From Neisseriaceae bacterium (GTDB lineage: Bacteria; Pseudomonadota; Gammaproteobacteria; Burkholderiales; Neisseriaceae), in NCBI GenBank assembly GCA_017458185.1, contig JAFTFY010000026.1, forward strand, positions 30,492-94,491: a stretch of DNA of 64,000 nt, read 5' to 3'. Numbering within the stretch: the first letter of the stretch is position 1; every line of letters begins with the position of its first letter. The notes beneath the pieces were generated by a model. It saw nothing but the letters and a program-made list of their open reading frames with translations. It made no database searches and had not been told where the DNA came from. The translations under genes and the position numbers were made by a program. This document shows positions 55,900 to 63,813 of the stretch, one piece after another.

Positions 55900-56454
55900 A
55901 TGCAAGACAAAAACTATTTAGCGTGGATTGATTTAGAAATGACGGGCTTAAACCCCGACACCAATCGCATTATCGAAGCCGCTTTGGTGATTACCGACAT
56001 TAATTTGAATATTATTGATCAGACCGAATCGATTGCCATTTTCCAGTCTGACGCATTATTAAGCACAATGGACGAATGGAATACCACCACGCATGCCAAG
56101 ACAGGCTTAACCGAACGCGTGAAACAATCTACCATTAGCGAAGAAATGGCAGAAGACATTTTATTAAATAAACTCAAACAATGGCTGCCTGAAAAAGCAA
56201 CGCCACTGTGTGGCAACAGCGTTCATCAAGACCGCCGTTTTTTGGCAAAATATATGCCACGATTGGAAAGTTATTTTCATTATCGCAATTTAGATGTTTC
56301 CACGCTAAAAGAACTCGCTCGCCGCTGGAATCCGCCTGTATTCAAAAATGTTGAGAAAAAAGGGGCTCATCAGGCGTTAGACGATATTATCGAAAGCATT
56401 AACGAGATGAAATATTATCGCGAACATTTTTTACGCTTGGCGTATAGTCAATAA
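55900..56454 (+). CDS. orn: Oligoribonuclease
   Basis: A 184-residue DEDDh exoribonuclease degrading 2-5 nt RNAs and pGpG. Motifs: WIDLEMTGL, SVHQDRRFLAKYMPRL and GAHQALDDIIESINEMKYYR. The last three codons and the TAA (Y-S-Q-stop) come from the left end of a Correia-like element, so the natural C-terminus was replaced. Confidence 0.97.
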   Translation: MQDKNYLAWIDLEMTGLNPDTNRIIEAALVITDINLNIIDQTESIAIFQSDALLSTMDEWNTTTHAKTGLTERVKQSTISEEMAEDILLNKLKQWLPEKATPLCGNSVHQDRRFLAKYMPRLESYFHYRNLDVSTLKELARRWNPPVFKNVEKKGAHQALDDIIESINEMKYYREHFLRLAYSQ

Positions 56455-56548
56455 ACTTCAAAACACTAATGCGTTGGCTTGCCTTGCTGTATTATTTATA
56501 CTGTCTGCGGCTCGCCGCCTGTTATTGTTTTGAACTTTATCGACTATA
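56443..56548. mobile_element. Correia-like miniature element, copy 3 (106 bp)
   Basis: Ends TATAGTCAATAAACTTCAAA and TTTGAACTTTATCGACTATA; interior GCGTTGGCTTGCC, then TATTATTTATACTGTCTGCG, then GCTCGCCGCCTG. This copy is closest to the Neisseria Correia core. It overlaps the last 12 nt of orn and ends 37 bp before the MaoC-type ATG. Confidence 0.85.
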
Positions 56549-56584
56549 AAATTGAATGTTAAACAACCCAAACGGAGACTCAAA

Positions 56585-57064
56585 ATGACTGACACCATTG
56601 AAAACTTCACCTTTGACGAATTGACCGTAGGGCAAACTGCCCAAATAGCACGCACTTTAACGCGTGAAGACATTGCCGTATTTGCGGCGGCATCTTTGGA
56701 TACCAACCCTGCCCATTTAGATGACGAATACGCCAAAAACACCTTATTTGGCGAAGTGATTGTGCATGGTATGTGGTCGGCAGGTTTAATTTCTGCTGCG
56801 ATTGGCACCAAGTTACCAGGTGTGGGCACGATTTATTTAGGGCAAGATTTGCAATTTCGCCGCCCCGTGAAAATTGGCGACACCGTTACCGCACAAATCA
56901 CCGTTTTGGAAAAAGACGAAGCCAAAAAACGCGTTATTTTGGAAACTTTGGTGATGAACCAAAACGGCGAAAAAGTCGTGGTTGGCAAAGCCACAGTGTT
57001 AGCCCCCGCAGAAAAAATCGTGCGTCCTGCGATTGCCGTTCCCAAAGTGCAAATTGTGGGTTGA
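56585..57064 (+). CDS. MaoC-like hot-dog dehydratase / (R)-enoyl-CoA hydratase
   Basis: A 159-residue hot-dog fold protein. The hydratase motif D-x-NP-x-H-L-D-D-EYA...T-LFG-x-VIVHGM carries the catalytic Asp and His. YLGQDLQFRRPVKIGDTV is also typical. Substrate (crotonyl-CoA or phosphate acetyl-linked systems) is not deducible. AAACGGAG precedes the ATG. Confidence 0.88.
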   Translation: MTDTIENFTFDELTVGQTAQIARTLTREDIAVFAAASLDTNPAHLDDEYAKNTLFGEVIVHGMWSAGLISAAIGTKLPGVGTIYLGQDLQFRRPVKIGDTVTAQITVLEKDEAKKRVILETLVMNQNGEKVVVGKATVLAPAEKIVRPAIAVPKVQIVG

Positions 57065-57073
57065 TTAAACCAT

Positions 57074-57247
57074 TTCAGGCAGCCTGAAAATATCCTGTCA
57101 ATTTTTCATAAATAACACACAATTACTTTCAGGCAGCCTGAACACGGTAAAAAAACTTTCAAATTTTGTTTCAGGCAGCCTGAAAGTCATTTTATATCTT
57201 CACATAAAAGAAGCATGTTATAACGCTCTTTTTTCAGGCAGACTGAA
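57074..57247. repeat. Cluster of four uptake sequences upstream of dnaB
   Basis: Copies at 57074-57088, 57128-57142 and 57170-57184 are exact; a fourth at 57233-57247 has one change (TTCAGGCAGACTGAA). All four are in the same orientation within 175 bp, denser than elsewhere in the window. Confidence 0.85.
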
Positions 57248-57277
57248 AATTATTTAACTTATTGAAAACAAAGCATA

Positions 57278-58657
57278 ATGGACGAACAACAAACTTTTGA
57301 CGATAATGCTTTATCGTCTGCGATTTTGCCGCCGCATTCTATTGAAGCCGAGCAGTCGGTTTTGGGCGGTTTGTTAATTGACAACAATTCGTGGGAAAAA
57401 ATTGCCGATTTGCTGTCGGCAAACGATTTTTATCGCCGTGAGCACCGCATTATTTATCAAAGCATTGCCAAACTGATTGAATCCGCTCGCCCTGCCGATG
57501 TTTTAACAGTGCAGGACGATTTGCGTTCTAACGAAAAATTGGACGAAATCGGCGGTTTGCCTTATCTGGTGTCGATTAACCAAAATACGCCGTCTGCTGC
57601 CAACATTCGCCGTTATGCCGAGATCGTTCGCGAACGCTCATTGTTGCGGCAATTAGCCGAAGCAGGCACGGAAATTGCCAATACCGCGTATCAGCCGCAA
57701 GGCAAAGACGCACAAAATATTTTGGACGAAGCCGAACAAGCCATTTTTCGCATTGCCGAAAATTCACAGCGAGCAAGGCAAGGTTTTGTCGATATGCCGC
57801 CCTTGCTCACCACGATTACCGACCGCATTCAAGTTTTATACAATCGCAAAGATAACAATGAAATCACAGGGTTAGCCACAGGTTTTGTGGATTTAGACAA
57901 AAAAACCGCAGGTTTGCAAGCAGGCGATTTAATTATTGTTGCGGGGCGACCGTCTATGGGTAAAACCGCTTTTGCCATGAATATTGCTGAAAACGCTGCC
58001 ATTCAAAGCCATGCTCCTGTGGCAGTGTTTTCTATGGAAATGTCGGCAGAACAGTTGGCTATGCGTATGTTAGGTTCAGTCGGCAAAATCGATCAAAACA
58101 TTCTGCGAACAGGACGCTTGCAGGACGAGCATTGGGACAAATTAGGCTATGCCACAACGCAACTGTCAGACGCACCGATTTTTATTGACGAAACGCCCGC
58201 ATTGACGGCTTTGGAAATTCGCACCCGTTGCCGCCGTTTGGCTCGTCAGCATAATGGGCAGTTGGGTTTGATTGTGATTGATTACCTGCAACTGATGTCA
58301 GGTTCAGGCAGAAGCGATAATCGCACGGCAGAATTGGGCGAAATTTCCCGCTCCTTAAAAGCGTTAGCCAAAGAATTAAGCGTGCCTGTGATTGCCTTAT
58401 CGCAACTTTCTCGTGCGGTTGAGCAACGCACCGACAAACGCCCGATGATGTCAGATTTGCGTGAATCAGGAGCGATTGAACAAGACGCCGACTTAATTAT
58501 CTTTATGTACCGCGATGCTTATTATAACCCTGCCACAGAACACAAAGATTTAGCCGAAGCCATTATCGGCAAACATCGCAATGGTCCCACAGGAAAAGTG
58601 TATCTTACCTTTATCGGACAATATGCTCGTTTTGAAAATGCGGCGTTTATGCAGTAA
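57278..58657 (+). CDS. dnaB: Replicative DNA helicase DnaB
   Basis: A 459-residue hexameric helicase. N-terminal primase-interacting domain (PHSIEAEQSVLGGLLIDN, FYRREHRIIY), then RecA-like domain: Walker A GRPSMGKTAF, FSMEMSAEQLAMR, Walker B VIDYLQLM and SLKALAKELSVPVIALSQLSR with the DLRESGAIEQDAD arginine region. No intein. Confidence 0.98.
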   Translation: MDEQQTFDDNALSSAILPPHSIEAEQSVLGGLLIDNNSWEKIADLLSANDFYRREHRIIYQSIAKLIESARPADVLTVQDDLRSNEKLDEIGGLPYLVSINQNTPSAANIRRYAEIVRERSLLRQLAEAGTEIANTAYQPQGKDAQNILDEAEQAIFRIAENSQRARQGFVDMPPLLTTITDRIQVLYNRKDNNEITGLATGFVDLDKKTAGLQAGDLIIVAGRPSMGKTAFAMNIAENAAIQSHAPVAVFSMEMSAEQLAMRMLGSVGKIDQNILRTGRLQDEHWDKLGYATTQLSDAPIFIDETPALTALEIRTRCRRLARQHNGQLGLIVIDYLQLMSGSGRSDNRTAELGEISRSLKALAKELSVPVIALSQLSRAVEQRTDKRPMMSDLRESGAIEQDADLIIFMYRDAYYNPATEHKDLAEAIIGKHRNGPTGKVYLTFIGQYARFENAAFMQ

Positions 58658-58666
58658 GCCTTGATT

Positions 58667-58950
58667 TATAGTCAAACAACTTCAAAATGTTAAAAACTGT
58701 GTCAAAAGCGATACAGGACGAAGTCCTGTCGTGGCAATCCAGTTAAAAACCGTAGGTTTTTAAGCAACGCCGTAGGCGTTGTAGTGCATTGTTTCTTTTA
58801 CCATTTAGGTAACGAAAAATCTTAATGCAATGTCGTTAAAACGCCTTACGGCGTTTGTTTTGCCTGACGGCAAAACTGGATTGCCACGATTTTTCTATCG
58901 CAAAATCTCGCAATGACACGGTTTTTTTATTTTGAAGTTTATTGACTATA
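58667..58950. mobile_element. Hairpin cassette bounded by Correia-like inverted ends (284 bp)
   Basis: TATAGTCAAACAACTTCAAAATG on the left and the near-complement ending TTTGAAGTTTATTGACTATA on the right are the same ends as the 106-bp elements. The interior is instead a chain of covarying hairpins (AGGAC..GTCCT, AAAACC..GGTTTT, AACGCC..GGCGTT twice, TTTTGCC..GGCAAAA) and CTCGCAATGACAC. It starts 10 bp after the dnaB stop and fills most of the gap 58658-59129. Confidence 0.72.
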
Positions 58951-59129
58951 CAAAAAAACAAGATAATGTGGCATAGTTTTGTTGCCAATCATCAAAGCAG
59001 GTGTTTTCAGGCAGCCTGAATGTTGTTTTCTTTAATCTTGATGACAAACAAAAGCAGAGAAAAATAGCGAAAACTGGTCATTTGATGTTATATTAAGCGG
59101 TTTCAAATTTTCCGACAGGAGAACAAACG

Positions 59130-59549
59130 ATGAGTCAATTAGCACGGCAAGTCAAAGCCTATTTTGACGACAAAAAACTCAACTACGAAACCCGCACGGG
59201 GGAAAATGAAGAAACCTTAATCCGTGCAGGTTTTGAGATGAAAAACTCGGAAGCCGTTAGCATTATTATGGTGTTTCCCAAAGATGAGCAAGCGTGCAAA
59301 CTGTTTGCTTATGACATTATTCAATTCAAAGCCGCTCGCAGAAATGAAGAATATAAATTCTGCAACGATGTGAATGTGCGTTATCGTTGGGTGAAATTCT
59401 ATGCCGAAGAGCAGGCAGACAATATCACTGCCACAATGGATATTCTTCTGCCAAGCATCGATATGTGCGGCGAAAAAGTGTTTGCTTCATGTATGAATTT
59501 CTTGGGCATTATTGACGAAGCCTGTGGCATTCACAACAACGAAGTGTAA
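59130..59549 (+). CDS. YbjN-like domain protein, copy A
   Basis: A 139-residue soluble alpha/beta protein with the YbjN-like order: N-terminal helix (VKAYFDDKKLNYE), then strands FEMKNSEAVSIIMVF, helix and VRYRWVKFYA, ending in a helix with conserved Cys/Asp (FLGIIDEACG). Function of the family is not firmly known (chaperone-like). CAGGAG precedes the ATG. Tandem paralogue follows 11 bp later. Confidence 0.75.
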   Translation: MSQLARQVKAYFDDKKLNYETRTGENEETLIRAGFEMKNSEAVSIIMVFPKDEQACKLFAYDIIQFKAARRNEEYKFCNDVNVRYRWVKFYAEEQADNITATMDILLPSIDMCGEKVFASCMNFLGIIDEACGIHNNEV

Positions 59550-59560
59550 GGAGTATAAAA

Positions 59561-59986
59561 ATGGCGAATAAAGCAGCAGAAATTGCACAAAAATATTTTG
59601 ATAGTATTAACTTTTCTTATACCGTAACGGGGGACGATGGCGAAGCCTTGCGTGCGGCTTTTGAATTAAAAAATCGCACCGATTTAGATTTAATGATGAT
59701 TTTCGACCCTGCCGCCAACAGTTGTGCCATTCGTTCGTTTGGCATTGCCAAAATTCAAGAAGGCACGGAAGACAAAATTTACGCCTTGTTAAATCGCTTA
59801 AACGCACAATTTCGCTGGGTGAAATTTACGCTGATTGACGGCACAAGAACCATCGTAGCGGCAGACGATTTGTTGTTAGAAGAAAAAACCATCGGCGAAG
59901 AAACTTTCTCGCATTGTATGCAAATGGCACGCATTATTGACGAAGCGTACCCTGAAATTATGCAAACCATTTGGGGCAGTAACTAA
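59561..59986 (+). CDS. YbjN-like domain protein, copy B
   Basis: A 141-residue paralogue of the preceding gene: same helix-strand order, shared R-x-AFE-x-KN, F-RWVKF and ARIIDEAY blocks, but overall diverged, so an old duplication. AAGGAG precedes the ATG; the TAA overlaps the glutaredoxin ATG by one base, implying coupled translation. Confidence 0.75.
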   Translation: MANKAAEIAQKYFDSINFSYTVTGDDGEALRAAFELKNRTDLDLMMIFDPAANSCAIRSFGIAKIQEGTEDKIYALLNRLNAQFRWVKFTLIDGTRTIVAADDLLLEEKTIGEETFSHCMQMARIIDEAYPEIMQTIWGSN

Positions 59987-60291
59987 TGGATATTCAACAA
60001 AAAATTGATGAAATTGTCAAAAGCCACAAAGTGGTTTTGATGATGAAAGGCACCAAGCAATTTCCGCAATGTGGCTTTTCAGGCAGGGCTGTGGAACTCT
60101 TGAAAGCCGCAGGTTGCGAAGATTATTTTGTGGTGAATATCTTGCAAGAGCCTGAAATCCGTCAAGGTGCCAAAGAATACGCCGACTGGCCAACTTTTCC
60201 GCAACTTTATATCAACGGCGAATTTATCGGCGGTGCGGATATTATGTGGGAAATGTATCAGGCTGGCGAATTGCAGCAGGCTTTGGCATAA
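59986..60291 (+). CDS. grxD: Monothiol glutaredoxin GrxD (Grx4)
   Basis: A 101-residue monothiol glutaredoxin. The active site CGFS (in PQCGFSGRAVELL) is preceded by MKGTKQFPQ; WPTFPQLYI and the GGADIMWEMY glutathione/cluster-binding blocks follow. These proteins carry [2Fe-2S] clusters in iron-sulfur trafficking. An uptake-like core lies in the CGFSGR codons. Confidence 0.96.
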   Translation: MDIQQKIDEIVKSHKVVLMMKGTKQFPQCGFSGRAVELLKAAGCEDYFVVNILQEPEIRQGAKEYADWPTFPQLYINGEFIGGADIMWEMYQAGELQQALA

Positions 60292-60373
60292 GCGTTCAGG
60301 CTGCCTGAAAATAAGTGCGATAAAAAATCTCATTCATTTGAATGAGATTTTTTTTAGCCTGCCTGAAAGATTA

Positions 60374-60403
60374 TTTACTATGACAGTGTCATAGTTGTAT
60401 AAT
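60374..60403 (+). promoter_or_regulatory. Promoter with palindromic operator for the HigBA-like pair
   Basis: TTTACT (60374-60379) and TATAAT (60398-60403), 18 bp apart, surround the palindrome ACTATGAC-AGT-GTCATAGT (60377-60395). The toxin ATG is at 60411. Placement between -35 and -10 fits autorepression by the antitoxin. Confidence 0.7.
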
Positions 60404-60410
60404 CGGAAAT

Positions 60411-60734
60411 ATGATGAAAGTGATGTTTATTGAAACCCCTATATTTGCCAAGTATCGTGAAGATTATATGCCTGATGATATTTTTCAAGAATTTGAAGAA
60501 TATTTGTCTAACAACCCAGAAGCAGGCGATATTGTTGTTGGGACGGGCGGTTGTCGCAAAATTCGCTGGCAAAGAGAAAACACAGGAAAATCAGGCGGTG
60601 TGCGTGTGATTTACTATTATCACTGTGCGGAAAAATTTGTTTTGTTTCTTTTGGTTTATCCAAAAAGCAAAAAGGATTCATTAAGCGATAAAGAAAAAGC
60701 AATACTGAAAGAATTAGTGAAAGGACTTGAATAA
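60411..60734 (+). CDS. RelE/HigB-like toxin
   Basis: A 107-residue ParE/RelE-fold protein: FAKYREDYMPDDIFQEFEEYL, GTGGCRKIRWQRENTGKSGGVRVIYYY and FLLLVYPKSKKDSLS. The pattern matches HigB-2/NadS-linked toxins that cleave mRNA on ribosomes. It precedes its antitoxin gene, the order typical of HigBA. Only 8 nt separate the -10 box from the ATG, so the leader is extremely short. Confidence 0.87.
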   Translation: MMKVMFIETPIFAKYREDYMPDDIFQEFEEYLSNNPEAGDIVVGTGGCRKIRWQRENTGKSGGVRVIYYYHCAEKFVLFLLVYPKSKKDSLSDKEKAILKELVKGLE

Positions 60735-60735
60735 T

Positions 60736-61026
60736 ATGGAAAAACAACTGTTTGAAGATTTATTAGAATCGGTTCGTCAGGGTGTCGCTATTCGTCAAGG
60801 CAAAATGCAAGCGGCGGCTGTTCGAGAATATGAACTACCCAATGTCAAACATTTGCGTGGCAATTTGCATTTAACGCAGGAAGAATTATCCAAAGCAGTG
60901 GGCGTGAGTACGGCTTTGGTGCAATCGTGGGAAGCGAAGCGGCGTTTCCCGTCTGGTGCGGCGTTAAAAATCTTGCGTTTATTAGAAAAAGACGCTTCGT
61001 TTTTGAAAAAACTACAAGCCGTATAA
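60736..61026 (+). CDS. HigA/NadS-like HTH antitoxin
   Basis: A 96-residue protein with a C-terminal XRE-type helix-turn-helix (LTQEELSKAVGVSTALVQSWEAKRRFPSGAALKILRLL). It starts one base after the toxin stop. ATG at 60736 chosen. Likely binds the palindrome at 60377-60395. Confidence 0.9.
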   Translation: MEKQLFEDLLESVRQGVAIRQGKMQAAAVREYELPNVKHLRGNLHLTQEELSKAVGVSTALVQSWEAKRRFPSGAALKILRLLEKDASFLKKLQAV

Positions 61027-61053
61027 GGCTGCCTGAAAACGATGAGTATAATG

Positions 61054-61090
61054 AAAATCCCATTTTTTAGAATGGGATTTTGTTTTTTTT
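61054..61090 (+). terminator. Rho-independent terminator after the HigBA-like pair
   Basis: AAAATCCCATT..AATGGGATTTT stem with a 6-nt loop and a run of T (61083-61090). Confidence 0.85.
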
Positions 61091-61179
61091 AGGCAGGTGC
61101 AAAAGATTTAACAGACAATATTATTTCTATTTGTAATACAATACACCCCCGATTTTTTATTTTCAGGCAGCCTGAAATT

Positions 61180-61746
61180 ATGAGCATTAAATCCGACAAA
61201 TGGATTCGCCAAATGAGCGAAACGCACGGTATGATTGAACCGTTTGAGCCTAATCAAATCAAAGAAATTGACGGCAAAAAAGTGATTTCTTATGGTACTT
61301 CGTCTTATGGTTACGATATTCGCTGTGCCCGAGAATTTAAGATTTTTACTAATATTAACAGCACCATAGTTGATCCCAAGAACTTCGACCCACGCAATTT
61401 TGTGGAAGTGGAAGACGATTTTTGCATTATTCCGCCCAATTCCTTTGCACTGGCTCGCACGGTGGAATATTTTCGCATTCCGCGAAATATTTTGACCGTG
61501 TGCTTGGGCAAATCGACTTATGCGCGTTGCGGCATTATTGTGAATGTAACGCCGTTTGAACCCGAATGGGAAGGCTTTGTTACGCTGGAATTTTCTAACA
61601 CCACGCCCTTGCCAGCCAAAATTTACGCAGGCGAAGGTGTCGCACAGGTGCTGTTTTTTGAAAGCGATGAAGCGTGCGAAACTTCATATAAAGACCGCAA
61701 CGGCAAATATATGGGACAAACTGGGGTTACACTGCCCAAAGCGTAG
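61180..61746 (+). CDS. dcd: dCTP deaminase
   Basis: A 188-residue trimeric enzyme converting dCTP to dUTP. Blocks [22 protein letters not shown]-like [33 protein letters not shown] and the closing GKYMGQTGV. The ATG follows an uptake sequence with no clear Shine-Dalgarno. Confidence 0.97.
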   Translation: MSIKSDKWIRQMSETHGMIEPFEPNQIKEIDGKKVISYGTSSYGYDIRCAREFKIFTNINSTIVDPKNFDPRNFVEVEDDFCIIPPNSFALARTVEYFRIPRNILTVCLGKSTYARCGIIVNVTPFEPEWEGFVTLEFSNTTPLPAKIYAGEGVAQVLFFESDEACETSYKDRNGKYMGQTGVTLPKA

Positions 61747-61782
61747 CGTTTTATGTTTTCAGGCAGCCTGAATTTAAACTGT

Positions 61783-62007
61783 GTGTCATTACGAGATTTG
61801 GGCGTAGCCCAAATCGTGGTAATTTGATTACTACGCGTTTGCTCGTAACAACGCCGTAAGGCGTTGTAACGCACTGTTTCTTTTACTATTTAGGCAATAG
61901 ATAAGGCTTAATGCAATACCGTTAAAATGCCTTGCGGCGTTTGTTTTGCCTGACGGCAAAACATAGATTGCCACGATTTTTCCTGCAGAAAAATCTCGCA
62001 ATGACAC
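61783..62007. repeat. Covarying hairpin block with GTGTCATT..AATGACAC ends
   Basis: GTGTCATTACGAGATTTGGGC..GCCCAAATC, then AACGCC..GGCGTT, TTTTGCC..GGCAAAA and GATTTTTC..GAAAAATC with CTCGCAATGACAC. Same family and order as 22086-22308 and the interior of 58667-58950. Fills the 61747-62063 gap; no gene seen. Confidence 0.8.
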
Positions 62008-62063
62008 TCGGATTTTTAATTTTTAGAAGTCCCTATAACCAATCACTTAAAAGGAACAAAACC

Positions 62064-62309
62064 ATGAGCGAACGAATGGTTCAATGTGTGAAATTAGGCA
62101 AACAGGCGGTGGGCTTAAAATTTCCGCCCTTGCCCAATGAGTTAGGCAAACGCATTTTTGATAATGTTTCCCAAGAAGCGTGGGCAGGCTGGATGCAGCG
62201 GCAAACGATGATTATCAACGAAAACCGCCTGAATTTAGCCGAAGCCGCCGCCCGCGAATACATTTATCAGCAAATGGAAGAATATTTTTTTGGCGACAGT
62301 GCGTCATAG
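62064..62309 (+). CDS. yggX: Probable Fe(2+)-trafficking protein YggX
   Basis: An 81-residue protein. [44 protein letters not shown] N-terminal order and the final QQMEEYFFG match YggX, which protects labile iron-sulfur clusters. Cys near residue 8 is the expected redox residue. ATG at 62064 follows AAAAGGAAC. Confidence 0.96.
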   Translation: MSERMVQCVKLGKQAVGLKFPPLPNELGKRIFDNVSQEAWAGWMQRQTMIINENRLNLAEAAAREYIYQQMEEYFFGDSAS

Positions 62310-62442
62310 GGGACTTGCAAAAAACATCGTTCAGGCAGCCTGAAACAGGGTTCAACGAGTCGTGCGTGAAGTTAAAAAAGTTTAGCGGACAATGATATTT
62401 CCAAAAATTGAAAAATAAGCAAACAGTCGGTTTTATTTATTT

Positions 62443-62754
62443 AACAAACGGATTTGTTCGCATCTAACGATGCTCACGATATTTTTATAAGTAACGGAAA
62501 ATTCAAGCGAAATCCGTTAGGATTGAGCAAATCCGTTTGTTTATTTTATAACAAACGGATTTGTTCGCATCTAACGATGCTCACGATATTTTATAACTAA
62601 CGGAAAATTCAGGCGAAATCCGTTAAGATTGAGCAAATCCGTTTGTTTATTTTATAACAAACGGATTTCTTCGCATCTAACGATGCTCACGATATTTTAT
62701 AACTAACAGAAAATTCAGGCGAAATCCGTTAGGATTGAGCAAATCCGTTTGTTT
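62443..62754. repeat. Three tandem 106-107 bp palindromic units
   Basis: Units start at 62443, 62550 and 62656. Each opens AACAAACGGATTT and closes with the complement AAATCCGTTTGTT; inside are TCGCATCTAACGATGC, CACGATATTTT and CGAAATCCGTTAGGATTGAGC. Units differ by only a few bases. The gap 62310-62916 otherwise holds uptake sequences and the tRNA promoter. Confidence 0.9.
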
Positions 62755-62869
62755 ATTTTAAAAATAAAAATGGAGTATCAAAAACGATTTGAATTTTGTT
62801 CAAAGATGACTTTCAGGCTGCCTGAAATTTTAATTTTTATAAATACCCTAATTTTTACGAAAGAATGCC

Positions 62870-62897
62870 TTGACAATTTGATACGCTGCTGTATAAT
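62870..62897 (+). promoter_or_regulatory. Sigma-70 promoter for tRNA-Gly
   Basis: TTGACA (62870-62875) and TATAAT (62892-62897), both exact consensus, 16 bp apart, ending 19 bp before the tRNA. Confidence 0.88.
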
Positions 62898-62916
62898 TTC
62901 GGTTTCTTTCGCGATT

Positions 62917-62992
62917 GCGGGAATAGCTCAGTTGGTAGAGCGCAACCTTGCCAAGGTTGAGGTCGCGAGTTCGAGACTCGTTTCCCGCTCCA
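62917..62992 (+). tRNA. tRNA-Gly (GCC anticodon)
   Basis: A 76-nt cloverleaf: acceptor GCGGGAA/TTCCCGC, D-arm with AGCTCAGTTGGTAGAGC, anticodon loop TTGCCAA (GCC), T-loop GTTCGAGAC, discriminator T and encoded CCA. All stems pair. Confidence 0.97.
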
Positions 62993-63028
62993 TTCATTCT
63001 TTCTTTTACTTCCCATAAGGTTACAAAT

Positions 63029-63724
63029 ATGAGCAATCAAAATATGACCGATTACACACAAATCGGGCAAAGCGTTTCTACGCAAGAAGTGATTTTAAGC
63101 AAAACCTACAAACTGTTAGCCCTGTCGTTTTTACCGTGTGCCGCTGGGGCAGTGGTGGGTATGTTTTTTAACCCATTTTTAACGCTGCTTGCCACGAATT
63201 TTTGGGTAGGCATCATTGCCTTTTTTGCCTTTTTCTACGGCATGTGCTGGGCGATTGAGAAAAACCGTTACAGCAATGTGGGCGTGGCTCTGCTTATGGT
63301 TTTTACCTTTGGAATGGGTATGATGATTACCCCAGTGTTGGCATTGGCGATGACAGGTGGTACAGGCGGTAAATTAGTGGCTACTGCCGCTGTAATGACT
63401 GCCGCTATTTTCTTTGCAATGGCGGCGATGGCACGCCGTGCAAACATTAACACGCTTGCTTTGGGCAATTTTTTAGCCATCGGTGCGATTGTGCTGATGA
63501 TAGGCGTTGTGGCTAATTTGTTCTTACAATTATCCGTCTTGTCTTTGGCATTAGCAGGTTTGTTTGTGATTTTCAGTTCTCTGTTAATTATGTGGCAAGT
63601 CAGAAGCGTCATCGAAGGCGGCGAAGACAGCCATATTAGTGCGGCTTTAACAATCTTTATCGCCATTTACAACCTATTCACCAGTCTGTTACGCATTTTA
63701 ATGGCATTGTCTGGTAACGATTAA
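63029..63724 (+). CDS. Bax inhibitor-1 / YccA family membrane protein
   Basis: A 231-residue protein with seven hydrophobic helices. VLSKTYKLLALSFLPCAAGAVVG, then a C-terminal LLIMWQVRSVIEGGEDSHISAALTIFIAIYNLF, is characteristic of BI-1/YccA proteins (YccA modulates the FtsH protease). ATG at 63029 with AAGG before it; 36 bp after the tRNA, with its own terminator. Confidence 0.93.
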   Translation: MSNQNMTDYTQIGQSVSTQEVILSKTYKLLALSFLPCAAGAVVGMFFNPFLTLLATNFWVGIIAFFAFFYGMCWAIEKNRYSNVGVALLMVFTFGMGMMITPVLALAMTGGTGGKLVATAAVMTAAIFFAMAAMARRANINTLALGNFLAIGAIVLMIGVVANLFLQLSVLSLALAGLFVIFSSLLIMWQVRSVIEGGEDSHISAALTIFIAIYNLFTSLLRILMALSGND

Positions 63725-63740
63725 CTGATTGTTTGATATA

Positions 63741-63773
63741 AAAAAACGCCGTATCATCATACGGCGTTTTTTG
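63741..63773 (+). terminator. Rho-independent terminator after the BI-1 gene
   Basis: AAAAAACGCCGTATG-like stem (ACGCCGTAT..ATACGGCGT) flanked by A and T runs. Confidence 0.92.
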
Positions 63774-63813
63774 TTGTTATAATGGGATAATTTTTTGAAA
63801 ATGAGGTTTGATT

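Noticed and set aside
62443..62754. Possible CRISPR-like array upstream of tRNA-Gly.
   Set aside because: Only three units of ~106 bp, nearly identical along their whole length, and no spacers.
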